Shown here: positions 42,630-52,186 of the stretch, one piece after another
Numbering within the stretch: the first letter of the stretch is position 1
How the letters are laid out: every line of letters starts with the position of its first letter
Source: Sporosarcina sp. Marseille-Q4063
GTDB taxonomy: Bacteria; Bacillota; Bacilli; Bacillales_A; Planococcaceae
Reading direction: 5' to 3'
Length of the DNA stretch: 64,000 nucleotides
NCBI RefSeq assembly: GCF_018309085.1
Contig: NZ_CP070502.1
Coordinates: forward strand, 3,901,001-3,965,000
Notes under the pieces: generated by a model
What the model was told of the DNA's origin: nothing
Databases searched by the model: none
The model's input: only the letters and a program-made list of their open reading frames with translations
Position numbers and translations under genes: made by a program

Positions 42630-45563
42630 TTGTCAATTAAGATTGATGGGGAGAATTTTAACTTTCAAGAAGGAATGACAATACTTCAAGTAATCAATGC
42701 ATTTAAAATTGAACACCCGCAAATTTGTTATTTGCCGGAAGTAGACCCGATTGAAACATGCGATACATGTATTGTCGAAGTAGACGGTGAGCTACTGCGC
42801 GCTTGTTCGGCAAAAGCCGTTTCGGGAATGAACATCTCACTTTCGTCCCCGAACGCGAAGGAAGCGCAAACAGAGGCGATGGACCGAATTCTCGAAAACC
42901 ATTTACTCTATTGTACTGTATGCGATAACAATAACGGCAATTGCAAAATACACAATACAGTAGGCATGATGGAAATTGAACATCAAAAATATCCTTTTGA
43001 ACCTAAGTGCACAGAGGACAGTGTCGATTTTACACATCCGTTTTATCGTTATGATCCAAATCAGTGCATCGCTTGCGGCCAATGTGTGGAAGCTTGCCAA
43101 AACTTGCAAGTGAACGAAACGCTGACAATGGATTGGGAGCGGGATCGCCCGATTGTTTTATGGGATAACGGGGCGAAAATCAATGATTCGTCCTGTGTCG
43201 GTTGCGGCCATTGTGTCACGGTCTGTCCTTGTAATGCGCTAATGGAGAAGTCGATGCTCGGTGAAGCTGGATTTATGACCGGAATGAAAGAAGAAATCAT
43301 GTCGCCGTTAATTGACTTAGTAAAAGATGTAGAACCAGGTTATAGCGGGATTATGGCGGTTTCAGAAGCAGAGGCAGCCATGCGTGAAACGAGAACGAAA
43401 AAGACGAAAACGGTTTGCACATTTTGCGGAGTCGGCTGTACGTTTGAAGTGTGGACGAAAGACCGTAAAATTTTGAAAATCCAGCCCGTTTCAGAAGCGC
43501 CCGTAAATGCGATTTCCACTTGCGTTAAGGGGAAGTTTGGTTGGGACTTTGTTAATAGCGAAGAGCGGCTAACAACGCCGTTGATCCGTCAAGGTGATTC
43601 CTTTGTCGAGGCTACCTGGAAAGAAGCGTTGGACCTTGTGGCTTCAAGGCTCGGGGAAATTAAAAAGGAATACGGGAAAGACGGGGTCGGGATCATCTCC
43701 TCCTCGAAGATCACGAACGAGGAAAATTATGTCGTTCAAAAACTAGCACGCCAAGTATTTGAAACGAATAACGTGGATAATTGTTCCCGCTACTGCCAAT
43801 CTCCTGCGACGGACGGGTTATTCCGTACAGTCGGCATGGGAGGGGATGCCGGAACGATTAAAGATATTTCTGAAGCTGGCCTCGTCATTATTATCGGCGC
43901 GAACCCGGCTGAAGGCCATCCCGTTCTAGCTACACGAGTAAAACGCGCGAATAAATTACATGGCCAGAAATTGATCGTCGCGGATTTACGGAAACATGAA
44001 ATGGCAGAGCGTTCCAATATTTTTATCAGTCCAAAACAAGGAACCGACCAAGTATGGCTCATGGCGGTAACAAAATATATGATAGACCAAGGTTGGCATG
44101 ATGAGAAATTCATAAAGGAAAATGTTCATTCATTTGATGAATTTAAAGACGTATTGGAGAAGTACACACTTGATTACGCAGAAAAAATGACTGGAGTGTC
44201 AAAAACTCAGCTTATCAAAACGGCAGAAATGATTCATCAAGCAGATGGCACGTGCATTTTATGGGGAATGGGCGTGACGCAAAATACCGGCGGTTCGGAT
44301 ACGTCCGCGGCTATTTCGAACTTGCTGCTAGCCACGGGGAATTATCGTCGACCGGGTGCCGGAGCCTATCCGCTTCGCGGACATAATAATGTGCAAGGCG
44401 CTTGTGACATGGGTTCACTTCCGGGATGGCTACCTGGTTATCAGCATGTGACGGACGATAAAGCGCGCCGGAAGTTCGAGAAAGCCTATGGCGTTAAAAT
44501 CGATCATAAACCGGGGCTTGATAATATCCAAATGCTTCAAGCGGTAGAGAGCGATATTATGAAAGCGATGTATATCGTCGGGGAAGATATGGCGCTTGTC
44601 GATTCGAATGCGAATTATGTGCATGATATGCTCTCGAAATTGGAGTTTCTAGTTGTTCAAGATATTTTCTTTTCAAGAACAGCGCAATATGCAGATGTGA
44701 TTTTGCCGGCAGTTCCATCGCTTGAAAAAGACGGGACATTTACGAATACAGAAAGACGCGTGCAACGATTATACAAGGCGCTTCCAGAATTGGGACAAGG
44801 AATGGCAGACTGGTGGATTGTCCAAGAAATTGCCAATCGACTCGGTGCTAATTGGAACTATAGTCATCCAAGTGAAATCTTCGCGGAAATGGCAAGTTTA
44901 TCGCCGCTCTTCAGCCGGGCGGATTACAAAGTGATGGAAGGCTGGAGTAGTTTCTTATGGGGAAGTTTGGATGGTTCGAGTACTCCGCTGCTTTATGTGG
45001 ACGGGTTTAATTTCCCTGATAAAAAAGCGCGTTTTGCATTATCGGATTGGGTAGAGCCGGTCGAGTTTCCGATCGAGTATGATCTCCATATTAATAACGG
45101 GCGTCTGCTCGAACATTTTCATGAAGGAAATTTAACGAATAAGTCGGACGGAATCCAATCGAAAGTGCCTGAAATTTTCGTGGAAGTCTCGCCGAAACTT
45201 GCGAAAAAACGAGGGGTGAAAAGCGGTTCGATCGTTCGCTTAGTTTCCCCGTACGGCGCTTTAAGATTGCCTGCCCTTGTAACGGATCGGGTCAAAGAAA
45301 ACGAACTATTTTTACCGATGAATTCAGTGGAAAAAGAGTCGGCCATTAACTTCTTAACCGGTCCTGCAGTCGACGAACGCACGAATACGCCTGCATTCAA
45401 ACAGACAATGGTGCGGATGGAAGTCATTCAGCGGGACGGGGAATCCCCATTGCCAAAATCAAACCATCGAAATAAAAAACGAAATCCAAGGCCGGGAATT
45501 GAAGTCGAGAGAAAATGGGCAAAACCAGGATATATCCACTTAACGACTAATGATGAAGGGTGA
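42630..45563 (+). CDS. fdhF: Formate dehydrogenase alpha subunit (molybdopterin, multi-FeS)
   Basis: This 977-residue enzyme has an N-terminal [2Fe-2S] domain (PIETCDTCIVEVDGELLRAC), a His-Cys region (CTVCDNNNGNC) and two [4Fe-4S] ferredoxin motifs (CIACGQCVEAC; CVGCGHCVTVC). The catalytic module's FeS site is CTFCGVGCTF, and the molybdenum ligand cysteine lies in NCSRYCQSP (not selenocysteine). A C-terminal molybdopterin-binding domain completes it. It oxidises formate to CO2. It starts at TTG with GGGAGG upstream. The layout equals the YrhE/YjgC-type enzymes of Bacillus. Confidence 0.93.
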   Translation: MSIKIDGENFNFQEGMTILQVINAFKIEHPQICYLPEVDPIETCDTCIVEVDGELLRACSAKAVSGMNISLSSPNAKEAQTEAMDRILENHLLYCTVCDNNNGNCKIHNTVGMMEIEHQKYPFEPKCTEDSVDFTHPFYRYDPNQCIACGQCVEACQNLQVNETLTMDWERDRPIVLWDNGAKINDSSCVGCGHCVTVCPCNALMEKSMLGEAGFMTGMKEEIMSPLIDLVKDVEPGYSGIMAVSEAEAAMRETRTKKTKTVCTFCGVGCTFEVWTKDRKILKIQPVSEAPVNAISTCVKGKFGWDFVNSEERLTTPLIRQGDSFVEATWKEALDLVASRLGEIKKEYGKDGVGIISSSKITNEENYVVQKLARQVFETNNVDNCSRYCQSPATDGLFRTVGMGGDAGTIKDISEAGLVIIIGANPAEGHPVLATRVKRANKLHGQKLIVADLRKHEMAERSNIFISPKQGTDQVWLMAVTKYMIDQGWHDEKFIKENVHSFDEFKDVLEKYTLDYAEKMTGVSKTQLIKTAEMIHQADGTCILWGMGVTQNTGGSDTSAAISNLLLATGNYRRPGAGAYPLRGHNNVQGACDMGSLPGWLPGYQHVTDDKARRKFEKAYGVKIDHKPGLDNIQMLQAVESDIMKAMYIVGEDMALVDSNANYVHDMLSKLEFLVVQDIFFSRTAQYADVILPAVPSLEKDGTFTNTERRVQRLYKALPELGQGMADWWIVQEIANRLGANWNYSHPSEIFAEMASLSPLFSRADYKVMEGWSSFLWGSLDGSSTPLLYVDGFNFPDKKARFALSDWVEPVEFPIEYDLHINNGRLLEHFHEGNLTNKSDGIQSKVPEIFVEVSPKLAKKRGVKSGSIVRLVSPYGALRLPALVTDRVKENELFLPMNSVEKESAINFLTGPAVDERTNTPAFKQTMVRMEVIQRDGESPLPKSNHRNKKRNPRPGIEVERKWAKPGYIHLTTNDEG

Positions 45564-45569
45564 TGTTAT

Positions 45570-46052
45570 ATGGCAGCGCCGATTACTTCTATTAAGGTGA
45601 AAGAATTAACAGCCGAAGAAATTCAAGATGAGAAACTGTTAGAGCTTCAATTATTGCTCACCAAACAAGAACAAGCGATCAATAAAATTCTTGAAATAAC
45701 AGGCGGTTTGGATGATGCTGGCGTGCTTGATGCAGTGAATGCGATGGTCAAAGCGAAAGATGAAATCGCTGAAATTGCTGTCGGTCAAGTATCCCGCGAA
45801 CCGGTAACTAATTTGATTAATCATGTAATCAATGCATCTGGCATGCTGACAGCCATAAGTCCCGATGTTACCGAAAAACTAGCCGCAAGTGTGAAAAGTG
45901 GCTTTAATGAAGCGGAATTATATGATGGAAACAACGAAACGATTGGTGTATTTGATTTGATAAAGTCATTAAAAGACCCTGATGTCAACCGTGCCGTTAA
46001 ATTCGGATTACATTTCTTGAAAGGGATGGGAAAAGGATTGGATGGGGAATAA
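45570..46052 (+). CDS. DUF1641 protein, formate dehydrogenase partner (YjgD-like)
   Basis: A 160-residue helical protein of the DUF1641 family. The core is IDKILEITGGLDDAGVLDAVNAMVKAKDEIAEI (about 40-72), with a C-terminal FDLIKSLKDPDVNRAVKFGLHFLKGMGKGL. It is separated from fdhF by only 6 nt, with GGGTGA as SD. The family regularly follows Bacillus formate dehydrogenases, probably as a small subunit or maturation factor. Confidence 0.88.
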   Translation: MAAPITSIKVKELTAEEIQDEKLLELQLLLTKQEQAINKILEITGGLDDAGVLDAVNAMVKAKDEIAEIAVGQVSREPVTNLINHVINASGMLTAISPDVTEKLAASVKSGFNEAELYDGNNETIGVFDLIKSLKDPDVNRAVKFGLHFLKGMGKGLDGE

Positions 46053-46138
46053 TAGTGACATGATACCCCTTAATTCCTTTTCTCTAACTCCCGTATGTGG
46101 GATAATGTAACAAGAATGAAAGGTTGGTTAGAAAAAGA

Positions 46139-47575
46139 ATGACATTTAAAGATTATCAATTAAGCACTGAAATTATTCGAGCGTTGGATAAACTTGGGTA
46201 TTCAATACCTACAGAAGTACAAGAAAAAGTAGTGCCTGCCGCGCTCGAAAGAAAAGATTTAGTCGTCAAATCACAGACGGGCAGCGGAAAGACTGCGGCA
46301 TTTGGAATTCCGATTTGTGAAATGATCGAATGGGAAGAAAACAAACCGCAGGCCTTGATTTTGACGCCTACGCGTGAACTCGCGGATCAGGTGAAAAAAG
46401 ACATTACGAATATCGGTCGTTTCAAACGGATTCGAGCGGCAGCTGTGTACGGAAAACATCCATTTAATTATCAAAAAGAAGAGCTCAGACAAAAATGCCA
46501 TATTGTCGTCGGAACGCCCGGTCGTGTATTTGACCATATAGAGAAAGGGACGCTTGTGCTTGATGAAGTAAAGTGTTTAGTTCTCGATGAAGCCGATGAA
46601 ATGTTGAATATGGGCTTTATTGATCAAGTCGAGTCGATTATTAACAGAGTGCCAAAAGACAGAATGACAATGTTTTTTTCCGCAACACTTCCGGAAAATG
46701 TTGAAAAACTAAGTCAAAACTATCTAAAAGATCCAAAACATATTGAAATAAAATCGACAATCACATTGACCGATAATATAGACCACTCACTATTTATTGT
46801 TGAGGAACAAAGAAAGTTCGATTTATTGCGGGATGTAACAATCGTTGAGAATCCGGATAGTTGCATATTATTTTGCAGAACGAAGGACCGGGTTGATGAA
46901 CTAACGACGCAACTCGAAAAGCTGCATTACACATGCGATAAGCTTCACGGCGGCATGATGCAAGAAGATCGATTTGCAGTCATGGATGATTTTAAACGGG
47001 GAGAATTCCGCTATTTAATCGCGACTGATGTGGCGGCACGAGGAATTGACATCGACAACATTACGCATGTCATTAACTATGATCTACCGCTTGAAAATGA
47101 AAGTTACGTGCACAGGGTCGGCAGAACTGGACGTGCCGGGAACAAAGGAAAAGCGATTACGTTCGCCACACCTAACGAGGATAGATTTCTCGCTGAAATC
47201 GAAGACTATATTGGATTTGAAATTCCAAGAAGAAAAGCACCGTCGCGACAATCTGTTAATGAAGCGATGGATGCATTCACCATAAAATTGGAAAGCTTGC
47301 CCGAAAGAAAAAGAGATAAAAGCGAGTTAGTGAACCAGGATATAATGAAATTGTATTTCAACGGCGGCAAAAAGAAAAAGCTACGTGCATTCGATTTTGT
47401 CGGAACAATTACAAGTATTCCAGGCATTACCGCTGAAGATATTGGCATCATAAAAATCCAAGATACCGTGACTTATATAGATATTCTGAACGGTAAAGGG
47501 AAACTTGTCTTAGCTGAGATGAAGATGAAAACAGTCAAAGGAAAGAAATTAAAAGTTCATAAAGCGAAGAGATAA
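46139..47575 (+). CDS. dbpA: ATP-dependent RNA helicase DbpA (YxiN)
   Basis: A 478-residue DEAD-box helicase. Q motif region ([20 protein letters not shown]), motif [25 protein letters not shown] ([14 protein letters not shown]), SAT, and the C-terminal RecA domain with [10 protein letters not shown]. It ends in the RRM-like domain of DbpA ([33 protein letters not shown]...), which binds hairpin 92 of 23S rRNA. It acts in 50S subunit assembly. The ATG at 46139 is preferred to an upstream TTG. Confidence 0.93.
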   Translation: MTFKDYQLSTEIIRALDKLGYSIPTEVQEKVVPAALERKDLVVKSQTGSGKTAAFGIPICEMIEWEENKPQALILTPTRELADQVKKDITNIGRFKRIRAAAVYGKHPFNYQKEELRQKCHIVVGTPGRVFDHIEKGTLVLDEVKCLVLDEADEMLNMGFIDQVESIINRVPKDRMTMFFSATLPENVEKLSQNYLKDPKHIEIKSTITLTDNIDHSLFIVEEQRKFDLLRDVTIVENPDSCILFCRTKDRVDELTTQLEKLHYTCDKLHGGMMQEDRFAVMDDFKRGEFRYLIATDVAARGIDIDNITHVINYDLPLENESYVHRVGRTGRAGNKGKAITFATPNEDRFLAEIEDYIGFEIPRRKAPSRQSVNEAMDAFTIKLESLPERKRDKSELVNQDIMKLYFNGGKKKKLRAFDFVGTITSIPGITAEDIGIIKIQDTVTYIDILNGKGKLVLAEMKMKTVKGKKLKVHKAKR

Positions 47576-47577
47576 AA

Positions 47578-47616
47578 AAATGTCAGACCTCCGAAATGGA
47601 GCGTCTGACATTTTTG
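47578..47616 (+). terminator. dbpA terminator
   Basis: AAATGTCAGAC and GTCTGACATTT stem with TTTTTG. Confidence 0.8.
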
Positions 47617-47731
47617 TCTTTTGAAATACTACTCGTATGTCTAAAATTTATAAATAAAATCAAACCGTTTACGTTTCTTAATCGTTTCCTATAGTGAACA
47701 CATAAAAACTATGAGTGTGGGAGGAAAAATG

Positions 47732-48196
47732 ATGAAAAATTGGTTTTTAGGAATTTTGTTGTTGATGGTGCTTATGGTAGTTGCTGCATGTGGAGCTGAT
47801 GATGCGGAGACAAACAAGAATGCGGATAAAGGTAACGAGTCGGATGGACCAGCTTTACAAGTTTTATCGAATGACGAAGCTGGTGAATATCTAGCGGATG
47901 ATAAAGGAATGACACTTTATTATTTCACTAAAGATGTCGAAGGAAAAAGTAATTGTACTGAAGACTGCCTTGCAAATTGGCCTCTTGTAAAAGCCGGCGA
48001 ATATGAAGTACCAGATGGATATGACAAGGCAGACTTTGGCAGCATCACACGGGAAGACAACGATGAAGAACAGCTGACGTATAAAGGTTACCCGTTATAT
48101 TACTTTGTGAAGGACGAGGCACAAGGGGATGTAAATGGGGAAGGCGTCAAAGATGTTTGGTACATTGCTAATAACCAGACGGAGTTCGGAAATTAA
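47732..48196 (+). CDS. COG4315-type repeat lipoprotein
   Basis: This 154-residue lipoprotein has a signal peptide ending VVAACG (lipobox cysteine near residue 20), then two tandem units of the secreted-repeat lipoprotein family. The first is DKGMTLYYFTKDVEGKSNCTEDCLANWPLV, with a disulfide-capable CxxxC. The second is YKGYPLYYFVKDEAQGDVNGEGVKDVWYI. Two ATGs (47729, 47732) fit GGGAGG; the second has better spacing. It lies just upstream of an ECF sigma/anti-sigma pair, possibly a co-regulated envelope protein. The function is unknown. Confidence 0.8.
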   Translation: MKNWFLGILLLMVLMVVAACGADDAETNKNADKGNESDGPALQVLSNDEAGEYLADDKGMTLYYFTKDVEGKSNCTEDCLANWPLVKAGEYEVPDGYDKADFGSITREDNDEEQLTYKGYPLYYFVKDEAQGDVNGEGVKDVWYIANNQTEFGN

Positions 48197-48202
48197 TTGG
48201 TT

Positions 48203-48238
48203 TACAGGAGAAACTTTGATAGTTTCTCCTGTTTTTTG
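48203..48238 (+). terminator. Terminator of the lipoprotein gene
   Basis: ACAGGAGAAAC and GTTTCTCCTGT stem with TTTTTT. Confidence 0.85.
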
Positions 48239-48323
48239 TATATTCATAACTTTCTTCCCAGAAGGCGGCCTTCTTGATATGATAGAAGAATAAGAAAATT
48301 CACTGAGGAAGGGGTGCAGTTGT

Positions 48324-48875
48324 GTGCATACAAAAAGCGATGAGGATCTGTTTCGATTAGTTCGAAAGAAGAATCGGAATGCACTTGAGGAATTATATGA
48401 CCGTTATGGAAAGCTCGTTTTTAGTTATGCATATAAATTTTCCAATCATCAAGTAGAAATGTCGAAGGAAATTACACAACTTGTCTATTTAAGGTTATGG
48501 ACGACTCAAAGTCACTACGATGCGTCAAAAGGTAAATTCATTAATTGGCTCCTGACAATTACGAGGAATATTTGTCTAGATTATGTAAAAAAAGAACAGC
48601 GATATAAAATGCAAAACGACGAAGTCACGATTCAGCGCATGGCAGATCCGAAAAATGAAGTCGATGAACATGTCAATGTTCAGCTGATTCAGTATGCGAA
48701 AATGAAGTTAACAGAGAAACAGCGACGTTTAATAGATCTTCTCTATTGGAAAGGCTGCACGCTCCAGGAAATCGCTAGAATTGAACAGGAGCCCGTTGGA
48801 ACAGTTAAAAGTCGGCTTCACCAATCGTTGAAAAAATTGCGTTTATACATAGGAGAGGAGGAGCGGTATGAATAA
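48324..48875 (+). CDS. ECF-type RNA polymerase sigma factor
   Basis: A 183-residue sigma-70 family factor of the ECF class. Region 2 is about 12-80 (DLFRLVRKKNRNALEELYDRYGKLVFSYAYK...KGKFINWLLTITRNICLDYVKKEQR). Region 4 is about 120-175, with the HTH GCTLQEIARIEQEPVGTVKSRLHQSLKKLR. It starts at GTG. Its end overlaps the next gene by 8 nt, and that gene encodes its likely anti-sigma factor. Confidence 0.9.
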   Translation: MHTKSDEDLFRLVRKKNRNALEELYDRYGKLVFSYAYKFSNHQVEMSKEITQLVYLRLWTTQSHYDASKGKFINWLLTITRNICLDYVKKEQRYKMQNDEVTIQRMADPKNEVDEHVNVQLIQYAKMKLTEKQRRLIDLLYWKGCTLQEIARIEQEPVGTVKSRLHQSLKKLRLYIGEEERYE

Positions 48876-49533
48876 CGACAAGAAAGAGAATCAGGAACAA
48901 TTTTCTTCTTCTGATGACGCCCTCCAAAATGAAGTTCAGGGGGTGGAGAAGAAAGTGTGGGAAGCGATGCATTTTGACTTCGAAATAGTTGACGAACCGA
49001 CGGGGTTAAAAGAGGATGTCCTGAATTTTGCATTTGCACAAGATGCTCAAAATGAAACGTTATGGGAAAGGGTAAGGTCTTACTTCCAAAAGGTGGGGAC
49101 CCAATTCACACCGCTGACAGCAAGTCTTAGTATTACGATGTTGTTTTCTATTATCTTCTTGGCTACACAACTTATTCAGAATCCGACAGAAGGATTCAAT
49201 GAGATAGCGTCATCCATGACATTGAATGCTGCGGAAGGAGACCCAGGAGAAGTTTACGGCCATGCGTATTTAATAAATAAAAATGGCAATGAGGAGCTCG
49301 TCATAAATGTATCCGGTTTTCCACAAACAGAAGGAAAAGAAGTTTACCAAGTTTGGTTGATTGATAACAGTAACCGTCAAAGCGCAGGTGTTTTTAAACC
49401 CGATAAAGAAGGAAACGGTATACTCACTGTAAACATGTCAAAATATAATGCATTTAATAACATCGGAATTACGCTTGAGCCGGATGCCGATGGAAAACAA
49501 CCAAGAGGGAAGAAAATTGTTGGAACATCGTGA
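48868..49533 (+). CDS. Anti-sigma factor with RskA-like C-terminal domain
   Basis: This 221-residue protein has an N-terminal cytoplasmic region (about 1-85), one membrane helix (about 86-104, LTASLSITMLFSIIFLATQL), and an extracellular RskA/anti-sigma-K domain. That domain has the pattern GEVYGHAYLINKNGNEELVINVSGFP...GKEVYQVWLIDNSNRQSAGVF...GITLEPDADGKQPRG. The zinc-binding HxxxCxxC of ZAS domains is absent at the N-terminus. It overlaps the sigma gene by 8 nt, as expected for a coupled sigma/anti-sigma pair. Confidence 0.82.
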   Translation: MNNDKKENQEQFSSSDDALQNEVQGVEKKVWEAMHFDFEIVDEPTGLKEDVLNFAFAQDAQNETLWERVRSYFQKVGTQFTPLTASLSITMLFSIIFLATQLIQNPTEGFNEIASSMTLNAAEGDPGEVYGHAYLINKNGNEELVINVSGFPQTEGKEVYQVWLIDNSNRQSAGVFKPDKEGNGILTVNMSKYNAFNNIGITLEPDADGKQPRGKKIVGTS

Positions 49534-49560
49534 AATAATAAAGGGGGAAGAACAGAACTT

Positions 49561-50460
49561 ATGGAAAGAAGCAACCTATTAAATCAAATTGAACAACTGG
49601 AAAGAGAAATCTATGAGAAGAAAAAACAACTTTCAAACTTGAGACTGTCAGTTCCCGAACAACCTGTCGGAAATTATGAGTTTGAATTAACCGATAACGA
49701 GAAAGTCTCTTTACTTGATTTATTCGGCGATAAAAATGAGTTAATTGTCGTCCACAATATGGGGAAGAGCTGCTCATATTGTACAATGTGGGCGGATGGT
49801 TTTAATGGAATTTATCATCATTTGATTGACCAAGCAAGTTTTGTTGTTGCTTCTCCGGATGCACCAGAAGTACAAGAGAATTTTGTAGCGGAGCGAAAAT
49901 GGCGATTCCCAATGATTTCAGTAAAAGAAAGTTCATTCACGGAGAATCTAGGTTTTCAAAAGGGAAAAAGTATGCTTCCAGGCGTATCGACATTTCGTAA
50001 AGATGATCAAGGTCTTATTTACCTTCATGCCCAAGCACCGTTTGGACCTGGAGATGATTATTGTGTTACTTGGCCATTATTCGATCTTCTTCCTTCAGGC
50101 GCAAAAGATGTAAAAGTGAAGAAAAAAATACACACCGATTCCGACTTCCAATTGACAAATAATGTTGCGGTAGGCGTCACTAATTATGAAGAAGCAATTA
50201 AGTTTTATCAAACGGTTTTTGGTATGAGAGTTGAAAAAACCTTTGAGAATGAAACGTTGCTTTCAATGAGCGGTACGAATTTCTTCATCGAAAAGGGAGA
50301 AAGTAATACCGTGTTCTTCGAATTCGCAGTCAATGATGTGGAGTCTGTCAAACGTATTCTTTTGGAAAACGGATGCACAATTACTAAAGAATATAATGAA
50401 AAAAGCTTAATGATTTCTGATCCTTTTGGGATGAGGTTTCATTTATTTGAAAGTGTCTAA
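49561..50460 (+). CDS. DUF899 thioredoxin-like domain fused to a VOC domain
   Basis: This 299-residue protein has an N-terminal coiled helix (1-30) and a DUF899 thioredoxin-like domain (about 35-180). Its landmarks are VVHNMGKSCSYCTMWADGFNG, with a CxxC pair at C72/C75, and FGPGDDYCVTWPLFDLLP. A VOC domain follows (about 198-299; VAVGVTNYEEAIKFYQTVFGM...LMISDPFGMRFHLFE). Both halves look intact. Such a fusion suggests redox handling coupled to small-molecule binding, but no reaction is known. GGGGGAAG precedes the ATG. Confidence 0.78.
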   Translation: MERSNLLNQIEQLEREIYEKKKQLSNLRLSVPEQPVGNYEFELTDNEKVSLLDLFGDKNELIVVHNMGKSCSYCTMWADGFNGIYHHLIDQASFVVASPDAPEVQENFVAERKWRFPMISVKESSFTENLGFQKGKSMLPGVSTFRKDDQGLIYLHAQAPFGPGDDYCVTWPLFDLLPSGAKDVKVKKKIHTDSDFQLTNNVAVGVTNYEEAIKFYQTVFGMRVEKTFENETLLSMSGTNFFIEKGESNTVFFEFAVNDVESVKRILLENGCTITKEYNEKSLMISDPFGMRFHLFESV

Positions 50461-50521
50461 TTAAACGTGGATACTATAGTTATCGTAAAATAATCCTGAA
50501 CAACAGAAAAGGGGCAATCGT

Positions 50522-50692
50522 ATGAGTTTAAGACCATGTCCGTCTTGCGGAAATAACGTATCCAAACAAGCAGAATTCTGTCCGAATTGCGGACATCCAT
50601 TTGAAACAAAGAAAGGGAAGAGTAATGGAATCACATTTTGGGGTGTAGTTGCGGCAGTCGTTATAGCAATCCTCATTATTTCATACTGTTAA
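50522..50692 (+). CDS. Small zinc-ribbon membrane protein
   Basis: A 56-residue protein: a double-CxxC zinc ribbon (CPSCGNN, CPNCGHPF; C6, C9, C20, C23), a basic linker, and one membrane helix at the C-terminus (residues 38-55). AAAGGGG lies 7 nt before the ATG. It is too short for common gene-calling thresholds. Architecture only; no family named. Confidence 0.7.
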   Translation: MSLRPCPSCGNNVSKQAEFCPNCGHPFETKKGKSNGITFWGVVAAVVIAILIISYC

Positions 50693-50694
50693 AG

Positions 50695-51111
50695 ATGTTG
50701 AAAAATATCTGCGATTTATTCAAAACGAGCAAACTGATGCGAATGAGTTTTTTTGCTGGGTGTGGAGCATTTCTAGTTTATATATTGAACAAATATTACT
50801 TTCGAGATTTGCTTAATTGGTCATTTAGTAAAAACTATTTGAATGATGTACTCGCCGGTATACTTATTGTCGGGATTGTTAATGTATTGTCAATCATGGG
50901 AAATCAAAAAAGATTATTGCTGATAAGCCTACCGCGAATCCTCGTTTTCACATTTCTTTGCGGCGTATTTTGGGAATATGTCACGCCTTTATATTTACAT
51001 TATAGTATCTCGGACCCATACGACGTCGCGGCGTATATGTTTGGCGGATTTTGTTATTGGATAATTGTCCGTATTGCCCAATACAATACTCGGAAATTCA
51101 TGAATGAATGA
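50695..51111 (+). CDS. Small multi-pass membrane protein
   Basis: This 138-residue protein has three or four membrane helices (about 18-35, 48-68, 78-100 and 112-130), with charged loops. The ATG at 50695 follows the previous stop by 2 nt and probably depends on translational coupling. The reading frame extends upstream but overlaps the zinc-ribbon gene. No family is clearly recognised; the Y-F-x(n)-D-V-L pattern recalls VanZ-like proteins only weakly. Confidence 0.55.
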   Translation: MLKNICDLFKTSKLMRMSFFAGCGAFLVYILNKYYFRDLLNWSFSKNYLNDVLAGILIVGIVNVLSIMGNQKRLLLISLPRILVFTFLCGVFWEYVTPLYLHYSISDPYDVAAYMFGGFCYWIIVRIAQYNTRKFMNE

Positions 51112-51153
51112 AACCGTTGCAGCTGAAGTTGTATTTTCAGTTGCAACGGTTTT
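51112..51153 (+). terminator. Terminator
   Basis: AACCGTTGCA and TGCAACGGTT stem around an extended loop, with TTTAT. It lies between the membrane protein and the convergent deacetylase. Confidence 0.65.
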
Positions 51154-51165
51154 ATATTGAATATA

Positions 51166-52122
51166 TTATTGGGACTCGATTCGTTCTTCACTCATTAATT
51201 CAGAAACTGTTCCAAGAACATAACCTTTTTCTTGAATGTCTCGAATCATGCTATCCAAACCTTCGGCCGTGGGTCTCGTGGGATGCATTAATATCATCGT
51301 CCCGTTTTCAACTTGGGATGTGACGCGATTCACCATTTCAGTGGTTGAAGGATTTCTCCAATCGACTGTGTCAGCGGTCCACAGAATCGTTAGCATACCG
51401 AGTTCACGTGCTACAGTGATTGTTTCTTGTTTAAAACTCCCGCTTGGAGGAGCAAACCATATCGGTTTAACCCCAAGCGTTTCTTCGATTACATCATTGG
51501 TCTTTTTTAATTCAATCTCCGTTTCCTTCGGAGATTTATGTTTAAGGTCAGGATGGCTGTATGCATGGTTACCGATTTCGTGATTTTCATTAAAGATTTG
51601 TCTTGCTAAGTCAGGGTTCTTTTTCACCCAACTTCCATCGAAAAAGAATGTTGCTTTCACCTTATGTTCGTCCAAAGTCTTTAATATTTGTGGAAGGAAT
51701 TCGTTGCCCCAAGCAACGTTAATCAGTAAGGTCACCATCGGTTTTTCGGGATTGCCTCTATAAATAGGTGAGGGCGGCAGATCTGTTAAATGAATTTTTG
51801 GTGGAACTTTATTATATACAAGTTTTTTTGCATCAAACTTGCTGCTCTCCCACATTGCCAGATAACTTTCTTCTACATCAACGGTTAGTCCGTTATAGCC
51901 GGGTATTGCTTTCCAAATCCGATCAAGTTTCGCGTCGATGGGTTCAGCATTATTCAGTTTGGCATAGGTTCGAATTTCATCTAGCAAATTCGGACTTTCG
52001 TTATGTGTCGCAACCATAGTCGGGCGTTGAAGTTCATTCACAGGAGACGGTTTTGTAATAAATTCAAGGGAAAGAATGACAAAGCCTAAATATAATACGG
52101 AAAGTAGGATTGTTTTTTTCAT
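51166..52122 (-). CDS. Polysaccharide deacetylase-like protein (YlxY type)
   Basis: This 318-residue protein has an N-terminal membrane anchor or signal (about 5-22) and a NodB-like domain (about 130-310). The first catalytic motif TFDDG is replaced by LLINVAWGNE, exactly the form seen in the YlxY subgroup. The GNHAYSHPD zinc-ligand motif, FAPPSGSF and the terminal ILMHPT motif are present. Loss of the catalytic aspartate suggests altered or no deacetylase activity. It is probably envelope or sporulation related. Confidence 0.82.
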   Translation of the reverse strand: MKKTILLSVLYLGFVILSLEFITKPSPVNELQRPTMVATHNESPNLLDEIRTYAKLNNAEPIDAKLDRIWKAIPGYNGLTVDVEESYLAMWESSKFDAKKLVYNKVPPKIHLTDLPPSPIYRGNPEKPMVTLLINVAWGNEFLPQILKTLDEHKVKATFFFDGSWVKKNPDLARQIFNENHEIGNHAYSHPDLKHKSPKETEIELKKTNDVIEETLGVKPIWFAPPSGSFKQETITVARELGMLTILWTADTVDWRNPSTTEMVNRVTSQVENGTMILMHPTRPTAEGLDSMIRDIQEKGYVLGTVSELMSEERIESQ

Positions 52123-52186
52123 AATATCCTCCGGTTGTTATTTCCGTATTTATTCCCCAAATTACATATTCAATACGCTATATTCA

